DNA of 64,000 nt from Anaerobaca sp035448545 (GTDB lineage: Bacteria; Planctomycetota; Phycisphaerae; Sedimentisphaerales; Anaerobacaceae): NCBI GenBank assembly GCA_035448545.1, contig DAOTJE010000016.1, forward strand, positions 1 through 64,000. The letters run 5' to 3'. Position numbers and translations under genes: made by a program. Below the pieces are notes generated by a model, which made no database searches, had not been told where the DNA came from, and worked only from the letters and a program-made list of their open reading frames with translations. Of the stretch, positions 55,367 through 62,942 are shown one piece after another (within the stretch, counting starts at the first letter, position 1; every line of letters starts with the position of its first letter).

Positions 55367-55882
55367 ATGAAAGAGCGAACAGGTTTGGTGACGCTGAAAG
55401 GCAATCCGGTCACGCTGCTGGGCCCGGAGATCAAAGTCGGCCAGGCGGCGCCGGACGTGGAGCTGACAGCGAATGATCTGACGACGGTCAGACTATCGAG
55501 TTTTCAGGGCAAAGTGCGGATCATCACGTCGGTCCCGTCGCTGGACACGCCGGTCTGCGACACGGAGACCCGCCGCTTCAACGAGGCCGCCGCCACGATG
55601 GGCGAGGACGTCGTCGTGTTGGCGGTCAGCATGGACCTGCCGTTCGCCCAGGCCCGCTGGTGCGGCGCCGCGGGCGTCAAGAACGTCAAGACGCTGTCGG
55701 ACCATCGCGATGCCGCGTTCGGCACCTCGTACGGCGTGCTCATCAAGGGGCTGCGGTTGCTCGCCAGGGCAGTGTTCGTGGTGGACAAGCAGGGCATTGT
55801 CCGATACACCGAACTGGTCAAGGAAGTCGCCAGCGAGCCGAATTACGAAGCGGCCCTGGCCGCCGCCCGCAAGCTGCTCTGA
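55367..55882 (+). CDS. tpx: Thiol peroxidase (Tpx-type peroxiredoxin)
   Basis: 171 residues. Peroxidatic Cys in SLDTPVCDTE and resolving Cys in RWCGAAGVKNV; GxxAPD-like N-terminus (VGQAAPDVEL). Reduces H2O2 and alkyl hydroperoxides with thioredoxin. ATG 55367 has AAGGAG 6 bases upstream. In frame upstream, between the rubrerythrin stop and this start, a lipoprotein-signal-like stretch (RACLLIWAAMIAATGC) is encoded without a good start codon. See findings. Confidence 0.95.
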   Translation: MKERTGLVTLKGNPVTLLGPEIKVGQAAPDVELTANDLTTVRLSSFQGKVRIITSVPSLDTPVCDTETRRFNEAAATMGEDVVVLAVSMDLPFAQARWCGAAGVKNVKTLSDHRDAAFGTSYGVLIKGLRLLARAVFVVDKQGIVRYTELVKEVASEPNYEAALAAARKLL

Positions 55883-55926
55883 GTGGAGCCTGAACCGAGA
55901 GCGGAGTACTGAAAAGGAACGCAGAG

Positions 55927-57108
55927 ATGAGGCAGATCAGACCCAACGTGTTTTCCATCGGCGCCGTCGATTGGGACCGCCGGCTCTTCGATGAGCTGAT
56001 CCCTCTGCCCGAGGGAACGACGTACAACGCCTATGTCGTGGAAGGCAGCGACAAGGTTGCTCTGTTGGATACCGTCGATCCGACCAGGAACCAGACGCTG
56101 ATGGGCAACCTGGTCTCCCTGGGCCTCGACAAGATCGACTATATCGTTGCGCATCACGCCGAGCAGGACCATTCCGGGTCGATCCCCGACATCCTGATGC
56201 TCTATCCGGGCGTCCAGGTCGTCACCAACGCCAAGTGCTGCTCGATGCTCATCGACCTGCTGCACATCGAAGAGGACCGCTTCCTCGTCGTCGAGGACAA
56301 CGCGACGCTGCCTCTGGGCGGCAAGACGCTTCGATTCCTTAACACGCCCTGGGTTCACTGGCCCGAGACGATGTGCACCTACCTGGAGGAGGACAAGGTC
56401 CTGTTCTCGTGCGATTTCTTCGGCGCGCATCTGGCGGAGAGCAATCTGTTCGTGGCCGACGAGCCGCTCGTGCTGGAAGCCGCCAAGCGATACTACGCCG
56501 AGATCATGATGCCCTTTCGCCCGGCCATCCGCAAGAATCTCGAAAGAGTCGAGGGGCTCGACATTGAGGTCATTGCTCCCAGCCACGGGCCGGTCTACGA
56601 CAACCCCCGTCTGATCGTGGATGCCTACAAGGACTGGGTCAGTGACGACGTCAAGAACGAGGTGGTCCTTGCCTACGTTTCGATGCACGAGAGCACGCAA
56701 AAGATGGCCGAGCACCTGACCGCCGCGCTGATCGAGCGCGGCATCACGGTCCGGCCGTTCAATCTGACAGTCACCGACCTGGGCAAACTGGCCATCGCGC
56801 TGGTTGACGCTGCCACGGTCGTGCTCGGCTCGCCCACCGTCCTGACGGGCGCGCATCCCAAGGCCGCGTACGCAGCACTCGTCGCCAACGCACTGCGACC
56901 CAAAACGCGGTTCGCTTCGATTATCGGGTCGTTCGGATGGGCCGGCAAAATGACCGAGCAGCTCGCCGGCCTGATCTCAAACCTCAAGGTCGAGCTGATC
57001 CCGCCCGTCGTCGCGAAGGGCCATCCGAAAGATGAGGATTTCCTGGCGCTGGATCAACTGGCCAGCGAGATTTTCCGTCGGCACGAAGCGATCGGCATCG
57101 TCAAGTGA
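55927..57108 (+). CDS. Flavodiiron protein (A-type flavoprotein)
   Basis: Reduces O2 to water or NO to N2O. 393 residues. Beta-lactamase-like diiron domain with the ligands in HHAEQDH, TPWVHWP, SCDFFG and PSHGP, then a flavodoxin domain (YVSMHESTQKMA, GSPTVLTG, GSFGWAG). No extra C-terminal rubredoxin; electrons would come from the separate rubredoxin at 57800. 44 bases after tpx, so likely the end of the first unit. Confidence 0.96.
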   Translation: MRQIRPNVFSIGAVDWDRRLFDELIPLPEGTTYNAYVVEGSDKVALLDTVDPTRNQTLMGNLVSLGLDKIDYIVAHHAEQDHSGSIPDILMLYPGVQVVTNAKCCSMLIDLLHIEEDRFLVVEDNATLPLGGKTLRFLNTPWVHWPETMCTYLEEDKVLFSCDFFGAHLAESNLFVADEPLVLEAAKRYYAEIMMPFRPAIRKNLERVEGLDIEVIAPSHGPVYDNPRLIVDAYKDWVSDDVKNEVVLAYVSMHESTQKMAEHLTAALIERGITVRPFNLTVTDLGKLAIALVDAATVVLGSPTVLTGAHPKAAYAALVANALRPKTRFASIIGSFGWAGKMTEQLAGLISNLKVELIPPVVAKGHPKDEDFLALDQLASEIFRRHEAIGIVK

Positions 57109-57177
57109 CGCCGTCTCGGTTCGCATCGGAGAGAATGGAGAGAAGAACCGACGATCCAATCTGGCGGGAGAGCTTGA

Positions 57178-57205
57178 TTGACAGGATCGTCCACAGGCAT
57201 ATGAT
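57178..57205 (+). promoter_or_regulatory. Promoter of the ferritin-like/rubredoxin/zwf unit
   Basis: TTGACA at 57178 and TATGAT at 57200 with a 16-bp spacer. No copy of the 28-bp palindrome is here, so this unit is probably controlled differently. Confidence 0.7.
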
Positions 57206-57296
57206 GGCCGAAAAGGCCTCCGGTGCGATGTTCCCGGTCGACCGCGAGCCGGGCCAGTGAACGTTCCCATCACCGCCAGGATAAGGAGAGCACCGC

Positions 57297-57797
57297 ATGA
57301 GCGCGACATTCAACGCCAACGAAGTCTTCGAAATGGCCGAGCAGATCGAACGCAACGGCGCCAAGTTCTATCGTGAAGCGGCCGCCAAGACCGCCGGCCG
57401 CGACATGAAGGACATGTTTCTGAACATGGCCGCGATGGAAGATAGACACCTCAAGATCTTCGAGGCCATGAGAAAAGAGCTGGCGGCCCAAGAGAAGGAC
57501 CCGACCGTCTTTGACCCCTACAACGAGGCGACGCTGTATCTCCAGACGATGGCGGACGGCAAAGGCAGCGAGGGGCTCAGGAGCCCGACGGAGAAGCTGA
57601 CGGGCAAAGAGACCCCCCAAGAACTGCTGGAGATTGCCATCGGCGCCGAGAAGAATTCGGTGCTGTTCTACGTCGGGTTGAGAGACCTGGTCAGCGCCAA
57701 GGCCGGGCGAGACAAGGTTGAGGGCATCATCCGGGAAGAGGTCCGGCATGTGGCCGATCTGAGAAAACAACTGATCGCGTTGAATGAAAGGAAGTAG
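57297..57797 (+). CDS. Rubrerythrin-related ferritin-like diiron protein
   Basis: 166 residues, single four-helix domain without the rubredoxin tail. Two ExxH pairs (EDRHLKIF and EEVRHVADL) and helix glutamates (IERNGAKFYREAA, IGAEKNSVLFY) make a diiron site. Related to erythrin/sulerythrin; presumably peroxide reductase or iron-binding. Stop is 2 bases before the rubredoxin start, which is therefore coupled. Confidence 0.88.
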   Translation: MSATFNANEVFEMAEQIERNGAKFYREAAAKTAGRDMKDMFLNMAAMEDRHLKIFEAMRKELAAQEKDPTVFDPYNEATLYLQTMADGKGSEGLRSPTEKLTGKETPQELLEIAIGAEKNSVLFYVGLRDLVSAKAGRDKVEGIIREEVRHVADLRKQLIALNERK

Positions 57798-57799
57798 TG

Positions 57800-57961
57800 A
57801 TGAAGTACCGGTGCCTTCTCTGCGGCTACATTTACGATCCGGCCGTCGGCGATCCCGACAATGGGGTCCGGCCGGGAACCGCTTTCGCCGACCTGCCGGA
57901 CGACTGGGTCTGCCCGGAATGTGGTGCCGGCAAAGACCAGTTCGAGCCTGCCGACGACTGA
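57800..57961 (+). CDS. Rubredoxin
   Basis: 53 residues: CLLCGYIYDP...and DDWVCPECG, the two CxxCG knuckles of an FeCys4 electron carrier. Typical length. Donates electrons to rubrerythrin and flavodiiron protein. Start overlaps the end of the ferritin-like gene region (2-base gap), so translation is coupled. Followed 118 bases later by zwf. Confidence 0.96.
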   Translation: MKYRCLLCGYIYDPAVGDPDNGVRPGTAFADLPDDWVCPECGAGKDQFEPADD

Positions 57962-58079
57962 GGCCGGCTCCCCCTGCGCCACAAACGATGGACTGCCGAG
58001 CCTCCGGGTTCCAGAGGCTCGGGTCTGCCATTCCTGTCGATGTCATGGGCAAGCGTCGGGCCCGCAGGAGAGTGCGAAA

Positions 58080-59627
58080 ATGACGGTCCAGGACATTCAC
58101 CCTTCTCTTGCCGCCATGGAAATTGTATGCGCCGAGACCGCCGCTCCGCCCACGGCAATGGTCGTCTTCGGCGCCTCGGGTGACCTGGCGCATCGCAAAC
58201 TCCTGCCCAGCCTCGCCCAGATTCAGCAGCGTGGTCTGCTCAGCGAGCAGTTCTGCCTTCTGGGCTGCGGACGGACGGAGTATTCCGACGAACAGTTCCG
58301 TCAGATGGCCCGCGAAGCCCTTCGCAGGAATGCCAAGGGCATCTCCGACGACACGGCGACATCATTCGTGGAGAAGCTCTATTATCGCAGCGGCGATTAC
58401 AGCGATCCGGCTCTGTATCAGCGCCTCAAGGACCGGCTCGCCGAATCGAAGACCCGACACCACATCTCGGGCTGTAACATCTTCTATCTGGCGGTCCCCC
58501 CGGCCCTGTACGGGCGCATCACCGAGCACCTCGGCGCCGCCGGCCTTTCGTGCAAGGACGAGCCCGAGTGCCAACAGTGCGCCCGACTGGTCGTCGAGAA
58601 GCCGTTCGGCAGGGACCTTCAAACCGCCACGGAATTGAACCAAGTCCTGTATCAGTGGTTCAAGGAAGAGCAAATCTACCGGATCGACCACTATCTGGGC
58701 AAGGAAACCGTCCAGAACCTCATGATCTTCCGGTTCGCCAACGGCATCTTCGAGCCGGTCTGGAACCGCAGCCACATCGACAACGTGCAGATCACCATCG
58801 CCGAGACGCTGGGCGTCGAGCACCGCGCCAGCTACTACGACCATTCCGGGGCGCTGCGCGACATGTTCCAGAACCACATGCTCCAGATGCTGGCGCTGGT
58901 GGCGATGGAGCCGCCCAGCTCGTTCGACGCCGACCGCATCCGCGACGAGAAGGCCAAGCTGCTCCGTTCGATCCGCCCGTTCGAGTTTGACGAGTGGAAC
59001 AGCTCATTCGTGCGAGGCCGATATGGGGCCGGCGTCATGGACGGCCAGCCCGTGCCGGCCTACCGCGAGGAGCGCGGCGTCGCGCCGGACTCGACCACCG
59101 AGACCTTCGTCGCCGCACGCCTGTTCGTGGACAACTGGCGGTGGAAGGATGTCCCCTTCTATCTGCGGACCGGCAAACGGCTGGCCCGCAAGACCACGGA
59201 GATCGCCATCACGTTTAAGCAGGTGCCGCACTCGTTGTTCGGTTCGGTCGGGCTTGACGAGTTGCCGCCCAATGTCCTGGTGTTCCGCATCCAGCCGGAA
59301 GAGGGAATGTCACTCCACTTCCAGGCCAAGCGGCCCGGCTCCAAAATCTGCATGGGCACGCTCAACATGAGCTTCGCCTACAGAGATATCTTCCACGCGG
59401 AGATGCCCGAGGCCTACGAGCGGCTCCTGCTCGATTGCATGACGGGCGACCAGACGCTGTTCACGCGGTTCGATTCCGTAGACCTCGCTTGGCGGCTGCT
59501 GACACCCGTCCTCGACGCCTGGCAGGCCGACCGGGCTCCCCTGCCGGAATATCCCGCCGGCAGCGAGAGCTTCCCACAGGCCGACGCCCTGCCCGCCGCC
59601 GACGGCCGTCGCTGGCGCCGCCTCTGA
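58080..59627 (+). CDS. zwf: Glucose-6-phosphate 1-dehydrogenase
   Basis: First enzyme of the oxidative pentose-phosphate pathway, making NADPH. 515 residues. Rossmann GASGDLAHRKLLP, active-site RIDHYLGKE (catalytic His, Lys), and RTGKRLARK. Preference for NADP+ is likely but not proven. The ATG at 58080 has AGGAG about 10 bases upstream. Location downstream of the rubredoxin gene suggests that reductant supply is tied to oxygen defence. Confidence 0.96.
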   Translation: MTVQDIHPSLAAMEIVCAETAAPPTAMVVFGASGDLAHRKLLPSLAQIQQRGLLSEQFCLLGCGRTEYSDEQFRQMAREALRRNAKGISDDTATSFVEKLYYRSGDYSDPALYQRLKDRLAESKTRHHISGCNIFYLAVPPALYGRITEHLGAAGLSCKDEPECQQCARLVVEKPFGRDLQTATELNQVLYQWFKEEQIYRIDHYLGKETVQNLMIFRFANGIFEPVWNRSHIDNVQITIAETLGVEHRASYYDHSGALRDMFQNHMLQMLALVAMEPPSSFDADRIRDEKAKLLRSIRPFEFDEWNSSFVRGRYGAGVMDGQPVPAYREERGVAPDSTTETFVAARLFVDNWRWKDVPFYLRTGKRLARKTTEIAITFKQVPHSLFGSVGLDELPPNVLVFRIQPEEGMSLHFQAKRPGSKICMGTLNMSFAYRDIFHAEMPEAYERLLLDCMTGDQTLFTRFDSVDLAWRLLTPVLDAWQADRAPLPEYPAGSESFPQADALPAADGRRWRRL

Positions 59628-59667
59628 GCCGAGCAATCGCTATAGCAGATATCCGGCATCGTGATTT

Positions 59668-60693
59668 CTACCGGGCGGCGCGGAGGAAGGCCCGGATGTT
59701 TTCGGTGGGCACGTCGGGGGGCATACCGCCGCCGCAGGAAAGGATGATTCGCCGTCTGTCATCCACGGAGTCCAGAGCGGCACGCACGCTGGAGGTCACA
59801 TCCTCGGGTGTGCCCTGGGCCAGCACGTCGCGGGGCGGGATGTTGCCCAGTAAGGTCACGCTGTCGCCGGCCCGCTGGCGCATCTCGCCCAACGAATGCT
59901 CGAAGGCGAAATTGAAGAGGTTCACACCGATCTCGGCCAGGTACGGCGCACAGACCAGACCCTGCGCATCGTTGTGGAAAAACCGCACGGGAACGTCGAG
60001 ACAGCCGAAGACCTGCTTCAGATAAGGCAGCGCCGACTGCCGGAAGTCCGCGTCGCCGAGAAAGCCGACGATGTCATCGAGGATGAAGATGCCCTCAATG
60101 GAAGGAAAGCACTTCTTCTGGAGCCACAGCCAGTCGACCGAGAAATCCGTGATCAGCGTCAAAAGCTTCGCGATCGGCTCGGGGTCCGTGCGCAGCGCCA
60201 TGAGAAACTCGGTCGTCCCCATCAGGAAAGTAGCGATGTTCAACGGTCCGCGGGCGACCGCGAATCGGATTCGATGCCCCGCTTCTTCGATTGCGGCCTG
60301 ATGGAGCTTGAGCCGACGAAGAACAAACGGCAGCAGGCCATCGGTCCTCGGATTGGGCTTCTCGATGTTGGCGATGTCGTCGATGGAGCGGATGATCTTG
60401 TCCGCGTAGGGCAGCGCATTCTCCTCCCACCGGCATTTGGTTCCGAACGCCGACGGCTCGGTGCACATGCCGTACTCCGACCAGAAGCCGGGAAGGAACA
60501 GGATGTCGGGGAAGGTGCGGATCGCCTTGAGATTCGCATCGAGCCACGTGCGATCGCTGCTGTAGTAGTCCAGGACGGTTTGTCCCGCCCAGCCCGGCAG
60601 CCAGGGGCTGTCGATGATGAAACCAACCGGAAGCGGATCGACCCGCTCACCACCAAGAACCGCCAACAGCTTCTTCCACTGCTCGTTCGTCAT
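59668..60693 (-). CDS. Uroporphyrinogen decarboxylase-family protein
   Basis: 341 residues of the URO-D/cobalamin methyltransferase (MtaA/CmuA-like) barrel: N-terminal WKKLLAVLGGERVDPLPV, VARGPLNIATFLMG, FILDDIVGFLG, FFHNDAQGL, and the C-terminal SCGGGMPPDVPTENIRAF. True HemE motifs are absent, so it more likely handles a methyl-transfer substrate than heme synthesis. Precedes the Gfo/Idh/MocA gene on the same strand. Confidence 0.8.
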   Translation of the reverse strand: MTNEQWKKLLAVLGGERVDPLPVGFIIDSPWLPGWAGQTVLDYYSSDRTWLDANLKAIRTFPDILFLPGFWSEYGMCTEPSAFGTKCRWEENALPYADKIIRSIDDIANIEKPNPRTDGLLPFVLRRLKLHQAAIEEAGHRIRFAVARGPLNIATFLMGTTEFLMALRTDPEPIAKLLTLITDFSVDWLWLQKKCFPSIEGIFILDDIVGFLGDADFRQSALPYLKQVFGCLDVPVRFFHNDAQGLVCAPYLAEIGVNLFNFAFEHSLGEMRQRAGDSVTLLGNIPPRDVLAQGTPEDVTSSVRAALDSVDDRRRIILSCGGGMPPDVPTENIRAFLRAAR

Positions 60694-60717
60694 GGCGTCC
60701 CTTGTCCCCAGGCAGTC

Positions 60718-61893
60718 TCAGAACCTCTTGACCTCGACCTCCGTGCCCGACTGCTCGGCGGAGACGTAGGCGCTGTAGATCGTCGCAATGCAGTCGGCCG
60801 CCAGCGAACTGTCGGTTTCCACCGGCTCGCCGTACGCGGCGGTGCGATAGAACGCCTCGATCTCCTGCGGATAGCCGGTGAACCAGTCCTCATCGGGTGA
60901 GGGGTTCGACCAGCCCTGCTTGGTGCCGATCTTCTCGACGACGTAGATGTCTTTGAAATTTGCGTCCACCGGGTTGTAGGTCTGCATCGCGGTATTCGGG
61001 TTGATGTTGCAGATCGACCGGTGGTTGTTGGCCGCGACCTCCAGCCAGTTGTGGATGCCGCCCAGGACGATGTCGGAGGCGAAGATCGTCGCGAGCATGC
61101 CGTCCTCAAAGACCACGTGCATCACCGAAAAATCGTCGATGTCGAAGTAATCGCAGCGGATATGCCCCTCGTCGCGGAAGTTCGGCATGCGGGTCAACGC
61201 GTGGATCCGCGCGGTGACGGATTTCGGACGGATCGGCGCCCCGTCGCGGGTCCTGCCTTCGACGCGCTTCAGATATAGCGCCGCGGTCAGAGGATGGCAG
61301 CCCTTGCCGATCATGACGCCGCCGCCGGAGTACTTCCAGTACGCGTAGGTGCGGGCGTGTGAGCCCGAATGGGCCTCCTCGCCGTGAATCCACAGAATCT
61401 GGGCGCCGGTCTTTTCGATGATCTCCCGCTCCTTCTGGATCGAGGGAGCGTAGATCCAGTTCTCCGCGTAGAGGATCTTGCCTTGGCTCCCGGCTTCCGC
61501 CTTGAGCATGCGTTCGACGCTGGCCAGCGCGCTTTTCCTCGCGGCCTTCTTGGAGAAATGCTCGCCGTTGAAATCTTCCGAACCGTCGCCGAAAAAGCCG
61601 GTCAGCGGTTTCTCCACGATCACGTACTTGTCGCGCTGCAGCGCCGCAATCGCCACCGACTCGTGGGCCGACGCGGTCGTACAGCAGTGGACGACGTCCA
61701 CGTCATCCAGAAGGGCCTCCAGGCTGTCGTACACCGCGATTCCTCGCTTGTCCGCGTAGGCCTTGGCCCCTTCGAGCGCGTACACCCCTTGGATCTCGAC
61801 ATTCGTACCGTAAACTTTTCGGATCGCCTCGAAATGAAACGAGGCCGAGAACCCGGCGCCGACAATCCCGGCGCGAACGGTCTTCTTGTTCAT
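60718..61893 (-). CDS. Gfo/Idh/MocA family oxidoreductase
   Basis: 391 residues, cytosolic (no signal). Rossmann GIVGAGFSASFHFEA, catalytic VEKPLTGFF, and HPLTAALYL in the second domain. Closest features are those of myo-inositol/sugar dehydrogenases; substrate not determinable. AGGAGAG 8 bases upstream. Lies between the URO-D-like gene and the DUF6807 gene. Confidence 0.92.
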   Translation of the reverse strand: MNKKTVRAGIVGAGFSASFHFEAIRKVYGTNVEIQGVYALEGAKAYADKRGIAVYDSLEALLDDVDVVHCCTTASAHESVAIAALQRDKYVIVEKPLTGFFGDGSEDFNGEHFSKKAARKSALASVERMLKAEAGSQGKILYAENWIYAPSIQKEREIIEKTGAQILWIHGEEAHSGSHARTYAYWKYSGGGVMIGKGCHPLTAALYLKRVEGRTRDGAPIRPKSVTARIHALTRMPNFRDEGHIRCDYFDIDDFSVMHVVFEDGMLATIFASDIVLGGIHNWLEVAANNHRSICNINPNTAMQTYNPVDANFKDIYVVEKIGTKQGWSNPSPDEDWFTGYPQEIEAFYRTAAYGEPVETDSSLAADCIATIYSAYVSAEQSGTEVEVKRF

Positions 61894-61938
61894 GGAGCTC
61901 TCCTTGTCTGTCAGCGGCGCAACCCGCGGCGGCCTTCG

Positions 61939-62904
61939 TCAACGATTCGCAGACCCCCGGCCCGACGCCTTCGCTGCGGCCTCGTACTCGGCAAACAGCT
62001 TCGCGACGCCGGCTTGCATGGCATCGCCGTTGTGCACCACAACGCGGTAGCGCAGCGTCAGAGGCCGGCCCTTGGGAATCTCAGTGTACTCGCCGTCGGG
62101 CCAGTACATCGGCGTGGGCGAGAAGAATCCGTAGTTCCGCGTGAACCACTTCGACGGATACCAGCGGTTGTTCGGGTTCTGGAAGATGGCGAGCCCCTCG
62201 GTGACACCCTCATACGTGCCGCTGTAGTCGCACCAGGGCGAAGCGACGCCGAACGTGCCCTTCTCGCCGGAATCACCCTCGGCGTTGACCAGGGTCCCGC
62301 CGGAATCGACGCTCAGTTCCGGCACCACGCGCCCGGAAAAAAACGAATGGTTCGTCTTGCCGATGCGAATGTCCGTCAGCGGATCGAGCGTGACCTCGAA
62401 ATCAATCACACGCAGGTCCGCACGCGGGACCGAGATCACGATCGTACGACGGTCGCGGATGACCGGCTCGGCGCCGGGTTGGCGCCAAAGACACTCGTCG
62501 ACGAATGTCACCGACGGTCCCTCGGCGACGGTGATCTTCGGGCCTTGGGAGACGATCTGGCCCCGTTCGTTCGCGTCCTGCCAGTAGTTGCCGCCGTTGA
62601 CCTGATCGCATCCGAAGAACAGCGAGTGATGGTGCGGCCAGGGCCACGAGGTCTCCGTCGTCACCGACCGGCCCGAGGCCGGACCGTTGACCGGCCAGAA
62701 GTACGGATACTTCTGGAGCGAGCCGTACTTGTAGCAAGTGAAGCGTTTGCCGTCGACGTCGACGACGAGACGCATGCGCTCGGCTTCGAGCCGCGCGGTA
62801 ACATGTGGCGTCTGCGAATCAGCCGCCGCCACACAACGGGCCGCGGCCCACAGCAGACATGCCACCCGCAGCACCGCCGGCACGAATCCCTGCGATCGTT
62901 TCAT
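61939..62904 (-). CDS. Secreted DUF6807 (PmoA-like) protein
   Basis: 321 residues. Signal peptide (1-28, ending CVAAADS). The family signature is PYFWPVNGPASGRSVTT, WPHHHSLFFG, and DECLWRQ..., with a jelly-roll-like fold. Planctomycete genomes encode many of these near sugar oxidoreductases. Function unknown; the name PmoA does not imply methane oxidation. GGAGG just before the ATG at 62904. Confidence 0.85.
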   Translation of the reverse strand: MKRSQGFVPAVLRVACLLWAAARCVAAADSQTPHVTARLEAERMRLVVDVDGKRFTCYKYGSLQKYPYFWPVNGPASGRSVTTETSWPWPHHHSLFFGCDQVNGGNYWQDANERGQIVSQGPKITVAEGPSVTFVDECLWRQPGAEPVIRDRRTIVISVPRADLRVIDFEVTLDPLTDIRIGKTNHSFFSGRVVPELSVDSGGTLVNAEGDSGEKGTFGVASPWCDYSGTYEGVTEGLAIFQNPNNRWYPSKWFTRNYGFFSPTPMYWPDGEYTEIPKGRPLTLRYRVVVHNGDAMQAGVAKLFAEYEAAAKASGRGSANR

Positions 62905-62942
62905 GGTGTCCTCCCATCCCCTGGAGCGGTCCACCCGATGCC

